Shown here piece after piece: positions 1 to 12,400 of a stretch of DNA of 64,000 nt. The first letter of the stretch is position 1, and each line of letters opens with the position of its first letter. The translations under genes were made by a program, and so were the position numbers. The stretch spans positions 62,001-126,000 of the forward strand of contig QXEO01001841.1 of assembly GCA_007115705.1 (NCBI GenBank), in the 5' to 3' direction. The notes below the pieces were generated by a model. That model was not told the DNA's origin. It worked only from the letters and a program-made list of their open reading frames with translations, and did not search any database. The DNA comes from Dactylis glomerata (lineage: Eukaryota; Streptophyta; Magnoliopsida; Poales; Poaceae).

Positions 1-1210
1 ATGTCAAATTCTAGCACTTCCCCAGCTTCTGGAGGCTGATGTGCCCCATCTTTAAGTCGGAACGGCCAATGGATCTGCATTCATTATGCAAGTTGTTAAA
101 AAAGAATGAGGCAATCAATTTCGAATTGTGTGGCTGAGACAGGGTGTTAGTTCCACCAGCCCGCACCATCTGAAGTAATCTAACCAGAGCACAGATATAC
201 GTTTAGCGGTGAAATGTGTTTGCCAAACATGGGGCTATTTCTAGCGCGTGTAGTGGACACGGACACGAGCGGGATGGGGCCTGCGTATTTCGGGTGCATG
301 TGTAGCGAGCTTTAAGAAAACTAGAGTAACAGGCATAAATCCTAATTAGAGTAAGTTGCAAACAAAATAAGGCATAGTTGTGGTTTCTTACAAGGTAAAG
401 GTCAATATAATCCAACTGTAAATCCTTGAGTGTGTTCTCCAATGCTGGTCGCACCTTCTCAGGAACCAAGTTTGTGCACCTACAGCAGACAAATACTGAT
501 CAAAATTTAAAAAAAAATCACATATTGCAAACACACTACAGGTTATAGACAATTTATTGTAAATCACAGCACACTCTAAGGTTGTGCACACAGGTACCAT
601 AGTTTTGACGTCACAAACAAATCTTTCCTGTCGATTCCAGCTTCCATGGCAGCTTTAATTCCTTTGCCGACCTGAAATCAGTAGAGAATGTTTAAAGATA
701 TGTTCCACCGCTAGTCTAGTACAGGAACAGAATATCAGAGCGCTTTAATGCATACCTCCTTTTGTATGCCGTATTGAGCTGCTGTGTCCACATGCCTGTA
801 TCCAGCCTGCAGCAACCATATATTCAGGTTATTACAGAGTTCTAACGGTTACTGCAACTGTGTGTCCATGAACCAAGCAGTAACCATCAACCATAATTTC
901 CTAAAGTCTTGCAGCTTACTGATCGAAATATAGCACGATATCACGTTTATACTGAATTCAGACACTGCTATGCGAGAATTGCGTCACTGAACTGTACTTC
1001 CCCAAAACGAAGAATAATTGTAGCTGAAAAGCGAAGCAAAGAGACCAGGAGAATGGCATGCTGATATACCTCGGTGATGGCTGTCTGAACGGAGTGAGCA
1101 GTGTCTGAGCCGGCTCTCCAAGTGCCTAACCCAACGGCTGGCATAGCATGCCCGCTCTTCAGAACAAAGTGATCTTGCTCTCCCTGAGCCATTGCCTTAG
1201 CACTTGCCAT
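1..1210 (-). CDS. Aldo-keto reductase, AKR4C type, 5' part (exons 1-5)
   Basis: NADPH-dependent aldo-keto reductase (PF00248); plant AKR4C enzymes reduce reactive aldehydes and ketones in the cytosol or plastid. Exons by GT-AG and phase: 1070-1210, 756-806, 598-671, 392-479 and 1-74 (continues past base 1). The protein starts MASAKAMAQG; exon 1 gives the VGLGTW motif. All four residues of the AKR catalytic tetrad are visible: Asp54 and Tyr59 in VDTAAQYG, Lys87 in VTSK and His120 in IHWP. The frame is open through every exon, so the visible part looks functional. The NADPH-binding C-terminal half is outside the window. Substrate cannot be told from sequence. The start is chosen because family homology begins just after it and a TATA box lies about 105 bp upstream. 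Confidence 0.9.
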
Positions 1211-2012
1211 GATCTTGCCGCTCTCAGTCCCTCTTCTACAGTTCTGACGTGTTCTTCTTTCTGGTCTTCTTGGGCAACTTGTTTATTCCACAGAGGACTG
1301 TGGCTTTGCACTTCAATATATAGGGAGGAACTTCTGGGAAGAGATGCCACGTACGTTGGTGCCCATGGACAGATGGCGAGAGGTCACCACCTAAAGAACC
1401 TATGTGGCTATGTGTCTCCATGCTACGATGCATGAAGCACATTTGCCCTGGAAGAACTTGCCAGAACACATAGGTGGCCAGCAACACAGAAAAAGATATC
1501 AGTTAACTGATGACACCAGAAATAAGCATGCTTACCTGCCGTTTTTTCTGGAAGAACTTTGCTTAGGCTGCGGCGTATCTGGCTTTATATAGCAGGCAGG
1601 CAGAAAGATTTGATTGCAACAGTCAGCGCCACCAAACTTTTTTACAGTGTCATCACCCAATGTCATTTCAAACAAAATCTGAACTTACAGCTTGATCAAG
1701 TTACAGCTGACAGCCCATGCTGCTCCGAATCCACTAGATACTGATGGTGTCCTCCTTACATATGTACAAAGTATAGATTACAACAGTATATTTACTCTAG
1801 ATAAATGGCTTTAGTTGACAATAACAACCTCAAGGCCTTTTGTCCCAAACAAGTTGGGGTGGGCTAAAATGACTATACTTGAAACTGTAGTAATTTCTGC
1901 TTTCTCCCGAATACAAAATTCCATTCCTTGCTGATACAAGAGTGAGGCTCAACATTGTCTTCATCCTATCTGGTTATGGACTTGGAAGGCGCCGTAACTT
2001 GAAGTGACCAAA
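1211..2012. other. Spacer between aldo-keto reductase and RETICULATA-like gene
   Basis: Holds the promoter of the reductase (right of 1210, read leftwards) and the probable 3' UTR of the RETICULATA-like gene (left of 2013). At about 1829-1872 there is a stretch reading GGCCTTTTGTCCCAAACAAG, which I remember as part of a dispersed grass retroposon 3' end; this is from memory and unverified. No protein-coding gene is visible. Confidence 0.5.
1316..1323 (-). promoter_or_regulatory. TATA box of the aldo-keto reductase gene
   Basis: On the minus strand this reads CTATATAT, about 105 bp before the ATG at 1210. That predicts a 5' UTR of roughly 75 bases. Position and sequence fit a plant TATA element; the start site itself cannot be seen. 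Confidence 0.5.
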
Positions 2013-5000
2013 TCACTTGGTCAGATCACTTGATTGGTCAATATTGCTGCTGCTGTTGTCATCCGAATTTTTTACTTCTGTTCTACCGCCCTCTAGCTGG
2101 GATACTTCTAACTGGGATATTTCAGGTGGTTTGGGGACCTCTTCAGAAGGAAGCTGTTCCTTGATTTTTTGCAGTCCAGTGTACCGAGCAAGATCAACCC
2201 ATTGCTGCAGCAAACAGAATAGTTAGCAAGGAAAAAGGCAGAAGTACCAATATGTGTTGGGGTTAGGGATCTTTAGTATTGTTGTGTTGTGTGTGTAAAC
2301 ATATGGCTTGCTTGGAAGAACAAAACCGATGCAGATTACTTCCTACTATAGCATAGATTTTTTTCGATAAAGGGAATATATTAATATCGCGAAGATACCA
2401 TTACACCCAGCCTCTGCAACAACGCAACAATGTTTTTTTTTTTTTGGTCTGAGTGCTGCTAGCAGCAATATATGAAATACAATACTGGACGGATTAATTT
2501 AAATGGATATCACTCTTCTAAATTTTTTCTTTATGAAAAGTTGCGTTGCTCCGTGCAAAGAACTTGAGAATGTTCTTTTTATTTAGTGTAAACAGTTTGA
2601 GGATACAATATGCTACCAGCAACTAGAAAGGTGAAGAAGTGACCAACCTGTGTTCCCAAGTATGAGTTGACCGTCCTTGCAACAAAGGACAAGAGACCAG
2701 CAAGAAGTGGTTGATTATAGCGAGTTGCCAAGCTCTCTCCTAGCCGATGCTCCAATAAGCCAGCAATGATCTTCGACATAAATATAAAAGAATAGATAAA
2801 GTAAGTCTGTGACTGCAAAATGACTTTAATAAGCTGGCAATGGGTTAAATTTTCACTAGGACTCGCTCGTAAGGCAGTAAAGCTTGGTTTAGGACTATCT
2901 TAACCGATATACTACGATTTATGGTGTATTACCACATTCCAGAGCATGGCTACAAATAAGCAAGAATGTTTCAAATTTCCGTTGAACTGAGACTTAAACA
3001 TGAGTAATCATGGTTGATGATGGTTAGTTAGAGACTTCAGGTGCCACTACGGTAAAAAGAGTAGATAGATTTAAAGTAGAAAAATAACCTAAGGCTTTCA
3101 ACTGACAGCAATTAAGCTCATCAAATAATTTACCTGATACCGTAAATTTGCTGATGTTCCAAGAAAGCAACCATAAACAGCTGCTGACTTCAAAACAGGA
3201 GCTCTCTTTCGCCCTGCTTCCACACTCACTGAAGGTTTCAGAACTCCTCGAACTGCATACAGGAGATCTGAGGAAACTCCAGCCCCAATACTAGAAACAA
3301 ACCCGACACCAGCAAGTTTCAGACCACCGATTATTACTGCTGCAACCCTCTGGTTGGTATTCCAATTCTGACCAAAGGCATTCTTCTGGAACGCATTATC
3401 TGGCAATGATCCCAAAAGTCCTTTGACAAAGTCCAAGCTCTGACCAGAGTCATTATCAGTATAAGAAAGCACTGAAATAGTTGGAGCAGGAAGCCACACG
3501 GTAAAGAAATCAACAACAGAGCCTCTGACAGTATCAGTGATGACATAGTCAATTTCTTCGAAAAATCGCCCTTGCCGTCTTTCATACTGTGCTAACAGAG
3601 TGGTTGTAATTGATATAGCCTCTTCAATGGCTAGTCTTTGAAGGAACTTGGGGTCTGCAAGCAATCTTTCCCGGAAGCCCTGCAGAAAATGACTGACTTA
3701 ATGAATTTTTGTATGAGGGATTCATACTTTTTTATAAATAGCTTACAACAGTTATTATGTTTCTAAATCGATAATGCATGTGCTTAAAAGAGATAATTTC
3801 AGAAACTAAAAAAAATCTAATAAGATAGATGGAAAGGACTAAGGAGCAAAACAAAATTAATGGCATAGTTTCTTTACTTGGAATCGGTGAATCAGTTCGG
3901 TCATAACGGGGTATTTCTCGAGGTCAAAAAAGTTCTGCAATATCTCAGGAGAAACAACTCCAAGATCTAAACCTTTCTGAAGATCCTGCAATAGCTCAGT
4001 AAAAGAGTAGCATTAGCCAACTGATATGAAATATGATGCTACCATAACATCAAAACGTTTTGGCTACAGATTTTTCTTTACTAATACAGCTCTGACCATA
4101 GCTAGTCTTATCAAATACCTGAGGTAAAGCTTCCGGCCTCCTGCCAGCAGCATTCATAACTCTAGCAATTTCAGCACGGTCAAAGCAGTTTCTACTGCAA
4201 GGTTTAGCCGCTGAATACCATAAGTAATCAGCAATTGGAATTTCACCTTCCCTCCTTATACTTTGTCTTTCAGGATCAAGAAGTACCACAACTTGTTCTT
4301 TCTTCCCTATCTTTTTAGATATTCTGGCAGGCACACCAATTCCTCGCGGCCCATATATAAGATGGCTTGCACCCGTCACAACAATTAGCATCCCTGAAGG
4401 ACCTCTATCTTTAAGTTCTTTCGTAATTATCTGAGACATGGTATAGTCATCAACTACTCTTGCCTGTGCTGATAAGTATGAGTTCGGACCAAAAGGAGAG
4501 TCGCGAGTTGATGTAATCTTGTCTATCAATGACCGACCCGAGATAGATGTAAAACCAGAAATGAAACCCGAGCCTGCTGGAGGAGCATACGCTTTTCTTT
4601 CTGTTTTTGAAAGACCTCTAATCCCCTCTGCTTGGACAGTTCTTTTCACCTACTCAGAAAGAAAAGTTAAATTACACGGTGGACTAGGATGGAACTTGGA
4701 AGTATATAAATGCAGCATAAAAAATACATAAAAGAAAGTCATCGGTTAAACAGAATGTACACCATAACAGTATATAAGCAAATTGTATCATGGTTTTCCG
4801 TGCAAAAAATAAATTGTTTTCCATATTAGGCTCACACAATATACTCTATGCTATATTGTCTGGTACCTCAACAGCAGCATGCCTGCTAAGTGGTTATGCA
4901 GGATAGAGCAAGCTGTAGAGAGACTGTTTCATAGGACGTGGCACAAGAATTAAAATATACAGCATGGAGTGTAGATTCATGCATATGCATTAAGGAAAAG

Positions 5001-8000
5001 CTTTGCAGGTGCAAAAAGTTAGAAGACTTGGATAGGGTTGCAGCATGGAGTTACTACTAAACAAATTTGTAAAAAAAATCCATGTGCTATTGTATAGACA
5101 GTAAACAGAATATTCCAATCACCTGCAGTGGGGTTCCACAAGCAACAAGCTTAATTCCATTATCACGACAGAAATTTAGAAGAGGTTCATACTCCTGCCA
5201 GCGCTCTGCTGGCCAGTGCAACGTGTACAGCTTTAAAGTGCTGCCATCAATCCTACATAAAGCATAGGCTTGTAAATATTATAGAAATAAAATTAGGCCT
5301 CACTCAAGGATGCATTTTTCATCTGTAGGCAATGAACTAATTTTTCTGAAAGATGAAATCAATGAGGACTTCAATAAGCTCCAAGTGCATTAAAATCTTT
5401 TGGCTCAGATTGTGACAAGAATACTACGCTGTTAATTAGAAGCAGAGATGAAACTCACAGAATTTGCATTGCTTTTACAATAATGGTTGGGTGTCAAGGA
5501 GCAAAAGATGCATAGCTTATCCATCTATTAAGTGCACACCATGTGTATCATCTAATGAAATAAACTTTGTGAACAAAAAAAATTAAATGGAAATAGAGCA
5601 GCCCCGCAAAAGGGTTAACGATAATAGTTAGTTAGTCCATTGCGTGTCTGACATGTTGGAGGTCTAGGCTATCTACTAGCTCTCACCCAATACTCTTTCT
5701 TTGTCTAAAGATATGAGCTTCACACTCACATCTCACTGTCTTGATGTGCTTCACACACACACACGTACACAAGGGCTTCTACTAATAGGAATGGACTACA
5801 CTGGGCTACCAGATCACAGAGGCCTGAGGACGCTAGCGCAATCACACATACGCTGGGCTGCCAGATCGCAGAGTTGCCGTTGTCATACTTGGGAATCCCC
5901 CTTTTACGGTCAAACGCCCCACCGTCGCGCAGCTACAGCCTATCGTCAACAAGGCCGCTGGCATGCTGCCCACTTGGAAGTCCAAGCTCATGAATAAGGC
6001 AGGAAGGCTGGCGTTTGAGAAATCTGTCCTCAGCGCCATCCCTCTGCACCAGCTGATGGTCCTTGCGCCTCCCAAAAAGGTGCTCAAGCTCCTGGAGAAA
6101 ATCGAGCGCGGCTTCCTTTGGGAAGGGAAAGCTGAGGCTAATGGTGGCAATTGCCACGTCAGCTGGCCCGCGGTCTGCCGGCCTATCTCTCATGGTGGCC
6201 TCCGTGTCCAGGACTTGGAACGTGCTGGCCTGTCCTAAGGCTACGATGGCGTTCACCAAGACTGGCAGTGAGCGTGCCTGGAGTGGTTTGGTCCTCCAAT
6301 TTTCAGCAGAGGAGCAGGCCATGTTTGCTGCCTCCACATACTCGATCATCCGCGACGGAGAGGACAATGGAATTTTGCGAGGACCGCTGGCTCAATGGCC
6401 GGTCCATCCCCGATATCGCCCCCAGCTGCACACTTGCATCCTGAAGCGACGGCGTAAATTCAGGAATGTCGCTGATGGGCTGAATACACACGCATGGGCA
6501 CGCGACATGCACGGCAACCTGGGCATTGCGAGTTGGGCCAGTACCTCCTATTGTGGCAGCAGCTGGAACACATCACCCTCTCCGACCAGCTAAGCTGGGT
6601 TATATGTGGAAAGTTGGGAATGGTGGGAAGGTCGGATTCTGGGAGGACCACTGGTTTGGTTCTTCCAGCCTGGCCATTCAATATTGGGATATGTATGTGA
6701 TAGTCAATGTAAAAACTGCCATGTTGCAGATCTTTGGGATGGTGCTAACCTTAGGGTCACCTTCCGTTGGTGTTTCAACCATAGGCTTGTGCTTATGTGG
6801 TATGAACTCCTTAACATAGCTCAAACTATCTGTCTTAGTACTGAGGATGATGCTATGATTTGGAAATATGAAGCCAAGGGGGTTTACAGTGTGAGCTCCC
6901 TGTATGCTGTGGTGAATTTTAGGGGTGTTGTTCCTGTGTACTCTCCTGCTGTATGGAAAGTTACAGTCCCACCAAAAATACAGTTCTTGTGGCTGATTGC
7001 TCACAACAAAATTGCCACCATAGATAACTTGGTGAAGAGACAATCAGTAGATGGCCTTACTTATGCTTTATGTTCTGAACCTGAAACTTGCAAGCATCTT
7101 TTTTTTGAATGTGTGGTTGCAAAAGTGGTTTGGGGGTCTTTATATCAACATTTTTTCTCTCGAATCCATTGGTGGCATGTGGCTATGTGAGAAGAAATAT
7201 AAAGTTCAAAATACTGTCTTTGCTGCTGCTATGTGGGTTCTCTGGAATACCAGAAATGACATTTACTTTAATCGTTCTCCATGGATTGGTTTGCAGACTG
7301 TGTGGAGAAAGATGGCTTATTTGCTATCCCTGGCAAATCTTATTCGCAGGAGGCGAAAAAGAGGCCTTAGCAGTGTGGTTGGGGGTCTGGATCATCTAGC
7401 TTGAAGCCCCCCACCTTTGCTCTGGACGGATCCTGGCTGACGCTGAAGAATCTGGTCAGCTCCAACCTGGAACTTGCGGAGGATGCTGAGGAAGCTCAGG
7501 CTTGGAACATCACCACAACTGAGTTGGGCAAGCGCTTAAAAGAGAACTCAATTGAGCTGGTGGACGATGGCCTGATGCTCAGGGTAGCTGATTAGTTTGC
7601 TCCTGTTGTTCTTGATCCTTTGCCTCCGTTCAAACGCCTGTTAGCTCGGTCTGTAAGGGTGGTCAATAGTTGTCATTTTGTGAGTTCTCTGTCTGGGAGA
7701 CAGTGCTGCAAAAACCTCTGGAAAAACGTTGTAAGATTTGGTTTCTAATGGAACCGGGGCGGAGGCCCTTTTCATCTAAAAAACACAAATAGGAAAGGTG
7801 CAGCCTATGTCCACAGCTCCACATCACTAATCAGCACTCCAAATAAAGGTCCGTCTGCTACCCAAACTGGTCTGAACCATCCAAAATGCCATATATGACT
7901 GTCATGGTTCCAAGTGACACTGTTTTCCGGGCATGATCCTCGCAATCTTAATCACACTTCTTGCTAGTGGAAGGCATGCCACTATGTTCCTAATCCTACA

Positions 8001-8814
8001 ATACACTGTTAAGACGGTAAATACAAGAGACCATCAATGGTGATGGAAACCAGAGTGATCAGAGTTCATTTCTACCCACAGTAATCTCCCGTCCTTAGAC
8101 AATGATATGTCAATGAATCATGAAATTAACCCGTAATCTACAGCAGGCGCAATGTCAACGGAGCAAAACTTCCCGTAAATTGTTTTGATAGCTTAACTAA
8201 AACAAAGGAAGAGCAGCGCACCTTCCGCTCATGAACTGGTCGAGCTGCGGCTGGAGGCCGCAGGGGAACGCCTCGAGCGCGAGGGCCAGGGGCCTGTCTG
8301 CCTCCTTGCAGCGGCCGGCGAGCTTCTTCACGATCTCGAGCTCGAGCACGCGGTCGTCGGGGTCGGGCACGAGCTCGGCCTCGCCGAGGTACACGACCTT
8401 CGCGGCCGCCAATTTGTCCCATACCCGGGGCCTGGCCTCCTTCCCCACCGCCTGGGGCTCGCCGATGACCGTGGCGTCGTACACCCTCGACATGGGGGAC
8501 TCCTCGGGCTCCTTCTGCTCCGCTGGGGGAGGCGGAGGTGTGGGGGTCGGCGAACCGGTGGTAGGCGGTGGTGGAGACGCCACTTCATCGGCCGCGGCGG
8601 AGGGGAGCGGGCGGAGTACAGCGGCGGCGGCGGCGGCGAGCGAGGGGACGAGGAGGAAGTCGCGGCGGGAGGCGGCGGAGGCGGACACGCTGCGGCGGGG
8701 AGAGGAGGAGGTGGTGGCGGCGCCGGAGGTGAGGGGTTTGGCGCGGAGGCGGGAGCGCGGGGACGGGAGGAGCGGTTTGAAGGGGCCGGCGTTTCGGGAC
8801 GGCGCTTGGGACAT
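2013..8814 (-). CDS. RETICULATA-RELATED protein with ChaN/Tiki domain, chloroplast
   Basis: Homologue of Arabidopsis RETICULATA-RELATED 5/6, plastid proteins affecting leaf mesophyll and chloroplast development. Exons: 8222-8814, 5123-5252, 4119-4649, 3878-3985, 3134-3679, 2648-2770 and 2013-2204; together 2223 bp, 740 aa, one open frame ending in TGA. Residues 1-78 are Ser/Ala/Arg-rich (transit peptide) with SRRDFLL at 49-55. Residues about 115-420 match the ChaN haem-binding/Tiki fold (PF04187), including VYLGEAE and ASHLIYG. Residues about 455-690 are the RETICULATA domain (PF11891) with LGTSANLRYQ and hydrophobic segments. The tail is acidic and Ser-rich. Intron 1 is 2968 bp because it hosts a LINE. 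Exon 6 uses the acceptor at 2771-2772; an upstream acceptor at about 2815 would add 15 codons. The biochemical role is unknown. Confidence 0.9.
2350..2440 (-). repeat. Probable LINE 3'-end fragment in intron 6
   Basis: Read on the minus strand, a segment ends in CCCTTTATCGAAAAAAATC, an A-rich tail after an AT-rich stretch. I recall this end from dispersed Triticeae LINE-type repeats. It is only about 90 bp, in intron 6 of the RETICULATA-like gene. The assignment is from memory and needs a repeat-library match. Confidence 0.35.
5838..7783 (+). mobile_element. 5'-truncated LINE (non-LTR retrotransposon) in intron 1
   Basis: A degenerate non-LTR retrotransposon in antisense orientation to its host gene. 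From 5838 the frame reads the C-terminal half of a LINE reverse transcriptase (THTLGC, LPLSYLGIP, LPTWKSKLMNKAGRLAF, GFLWEGKAEANGG, up to about 6236). Frameshifts follow, then the reverse-transcriptase zinc-binding region (PF13966: VPPKIQFLWL, about 6950-7190, with CKHLFFEC). The 3' end is a short A-rich tail at about 7776-7783. ORF1, the endonuclease and the RT catalytic core are missing, as in 5' truncation during target-primed reverse transcription. I could not find a clear target duplication. It explains most of the unusual length of the host intron. Confidence 0.8.
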
Positions 8815-9426
8815 TCTCGCCGCCGAGCTGCAGTAGTGCTTGTACTTCGTGGTAGCGAGCGCAGCGATCTCTGGCTCTGGACAATTTTCCTCGCTTATTT
8901 TGTGCGATGGATAAACTCGCAGTATACTTTCTGACCGAAGAATTTCAAACAGAAGCAAAACTTCAGAGGCTGAACTAGTGACCACATCGTGTAGCTAGGT
9001 ATCCAGCCATCCACATCGATAAGATTCCTGATGAACAAGAGGACGAGGGAAGCAGGGTGGAGATAACAACACGCTGCTAATTCTCGCGATCCGATTCAGA
9101 GGCAAGATACAACTTCCTACGATATATGGCCAAATGGGCATGCATGACAGAAGTGGACAACTGGTTAAGGGAAACCTGCGTGGATAAGCAAATACCAGCC
9201 ACTAGCTCGTCAGCCAGCCCAGTCAGCAAACGTATGGAAAATGGATTCGTTGTTGTACCACTCAGCCGCAATTAAATTTCACGCAATTGTACAGAACTAA
9301 CCAGGATGGCAAAACTGGGGAGAACAAGAAAGGTTGTGTTGGTGTTAAAATCAGAGCAACATAAATTGATCAAAACCCACTGCTATGCTATCACTGTACA
9401 CAAAGTCGCATGCCTGAATGGCTGCA
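8815..9426. other. Spacer between RETICULATA-like and sorting nexin genes
   Basis: Contains the upstream region of the RETICULATA-like gene and the 3' UTR of the sorting nexin gene; both read leftwards. An open frame continues upstream of the RETICULATA ATG to 8985, but that part lacks transit-peptide character, so I keep the start at 8814. I see no other gene and no clear TATA box. Confidence 0.5.
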
Positions 9427-12400
9427 TCAGTTGCTCCTGTTTGCGAATACTTTAGTTTCATCTGCTACCTTTCCCCACATATTGGCAAAATGGTCCGAAT
9501 ACGAAACCTGTAAGTACATAAAAAAAGCGGTTAGCAATGCTGTTACATCTCCATTTCTTTCTTCTATCTGTCAACAATTATATATTTGCAGTTTCTGCGA
9601 TAAATTTCATAGTCAATATGTGCAATATATATTCATTCATACCTGGTTTACTACGAATCCTTTCAGCATCTCAATAAGATCCCGATGCCTATCATTGTCA
9701 AACCTTCTAATTTCAATCATGTTGTTTTCCTGCATTATCATATAAAAAGTAAATTAGGGGAAGACAAAACAGAATTCTTTTGGATAGAGTATGGTTTGAA
9801 AATTCAGTAAGACACTGCTAGCATTCCCAAAGTCCAACACACTGATGTGGCAACTCCACACAAGAAATCGGCCTGCAGCCTACAGTTTGTACCATTGTCC
9901 CGACCCTGAAACTAACATGTTAAACTCCAAAAAAAAGAAGCATATCTAACGCTCCACTACCAGGATTTTAGCTAACCCACAAAGACTAATTGAAAGTTGT
10001 ACATTATCCTACAAAACATAGGAATCATAACCCTGAATAGCCATTAAAATTTAGTTCACTAGCTAAAACTTGTCCCTCCTTTGCATTTTCCCCACTTGTA
10101 AGTTGATGCCTTCATAGAGAGGTGCGTCAAGAAGAATGTCTATAAAAAGCACCCAAGGCTAAATTATTGTTTTAGCTAAATTATTTGCTTTCATAAACAT
10201 GTGGGTTGGTAGCTAGAATATTGCAACTAAACTATATACTACCAACCCACATCATGGTGACAGCAATCCTAAATTTTATTCTGATTTTCAAAGGCATAAC
10301 ATTGAAAGATATTGAATTAACTTGAACAAACTGCTTTTCTAGTTGGTGCTCTATATGCACAAACATAGCAGCAATGCCTAAACTGCACACAATGCTGACA
10401 AAATAGCATGCAGTTAAACTAGTGTAAGGCCTCGCTTGGATGATCATTTTAATTTCCGTCCCATGCCTGGTTTTCCCTCACGCACCGTATTTTTAGGATG
10501 GCCTCCGACGGTCCGTTGAAATTTCTGGCGGTTTTGACTAAAACGACAAACCAATCGGGCTCTAAACTAATGTTTATATCAAGCTTCAAACATATGCTAC
10601 ACATGCCTAATACATTCAAAGCCATACCAAGAAAATAAACTTTGCATAATTATGCTGTGTTGGTCAACAGACTTGGCTGAGAAATGCAGTTAGAGCAATG
10701 AAAAACTATCACTCTGGTCCATAATATAAGCCATTAGTTTGCTAAAACGTCTTATATTACGGAACAGGGGAGTATAACCGTGAGTCGATTTTCAGTAATA
10801 CGCCATCCCAAAAGAAAAAAAAATACTTCACATTTTCTGGCAGTTTACCTTGATACTTTCATATTCTCTAAGAGCGTGATTTTTCGCTTCTTCTGTTGCG
10901 CTTATTGTTTCTTTCAATCCCTCTATCTTCTGGTAACGGGTCCATTCCTGCCCAATACCTCTTGATGATACAGATTCAAGTCTTCCTGCCCTGGTGTGCA
11001 AGAAAAATAGATCTGCAGACAGACTTTGCACATGTTGTAAAGCATTTGATCGGTCCGTAAATGCATGATGAACCGATATCATCATTTCCAAGTATTCGTG
11101 GATACTATCCTGCAAAGTCACATATAATTCATTGTTATAATGATTGCACAAAAAAATCAAGATATCATACCCATGCCTATTTAAGATGCATACCATGTGT
11201 TGTACAATTTCAGAATTTAATTTTGCCTGGGATCTGCTGAACTTGACAACAGAATTTGCAAAATTATGGATAACAACAGCTCGTCTTCTCTGGGAACTAC
11301 ATGTTGTCTGCTCCCTTTCAAATTTTGCCAGTTTAATCAATGTCATTCCCAAATGAGCTGTAGTTGTCCGAAGATCATCCTGAGCTTTAACAAGTGATTC
11401 TGCCTACATGAAATTTAAAAATTAGAAGATAATAATATTATTTTTATGGACCAAAAATACAATCCAAGAAGTATCACATAAATGGTGATTGCAAAATTCC
11501 AAGACTTATTGATGATCAGATAATATAAAAGAATGTACCATAGGTGGAATAGAGCACATTTCTATCCCTAAGTTCTTACGTAAAATATGCAATTGATGGC
11601 GACCATGCAATATGTGTTGCTATCTACTTCCTCCGTGCCTCCCCTACAGTTTTCAGCTCAAAAAAAAAAAAAATCTACTTCCTCCGTTCTAAAGTAAGTG
11701 TCACGGATTTTTCTATGTTCACATATATCTGCACACTAAAATGTGTCTACATACATGTGAATCTAGACAAATTTGTGACACTTACTTTGGAGCAGAGGGA
11801 ATACTTGACTTCATAAATTTCACAAGCATAAGGTGCACACCATATGTTACTACTGTTCTGATAATAGTTGGAAGATACGGCTCAGCATGGTCGCCAGTCT
11901 AGAGAAAACCAGTCCTGACATATCAGCCAGGCCACGCTGGTCCAGCCCATTGATTGTTCCTATGTTTTGCTTGCACTGAAAAAACGAAACCAAGCCTGAA
12001 CTGGCCAGTTTTCAGGTGACCCAATGAGTTGAACCGAGACCCCAACAGACCAATTACCTCTGAAAGTCGGAAGCAAAAAATAATGTAAACAGGCTTTGAG
12101 CCCAGCACATGCACAGGCAATCTACGCTACATGGGACATAGTTTGCTGTTGTGGACACGCAATATAAGTCAATAAAAATAGTCTGGCTGTCGGGTTGGCA
12201 AGAGCAGAGGATAACTGGATAAGAGTAGGCTTGCACATGGAAAACAGCTAAAAAGAAAAGGCTATAAGGGCATCTCCAGCGGCCCGACCTAAACAGACAG
12301 CCTGTGTCCATTTCGGTCCGTTTTTAACCGGGGCCAGGAAAAACCCAGCCCAACGGGGCGACCCAAATGGACAAACCTGTCCACGCATGACCCAAACTGA

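Noticed and set aside
5750..5770. CACACACACACAC run as a functional microsatellite
   Set aside because: Very short simple repeat without context.
8231..8836. Plus-strand frame of 201 codons opposite RETICULATA exon 1
   Set aside because: Shadow frame in GC-rich DNA; the minus strand codes the transit peptide and ChaN domain.
10434..10560. Possible hAT-type MITE (GGCCTCGCTTGG at left, inverse of GAGCCCGATTGG at right)
   Set aside because: The inverted ends match too loosely and no 8-bp target duplication could be set.
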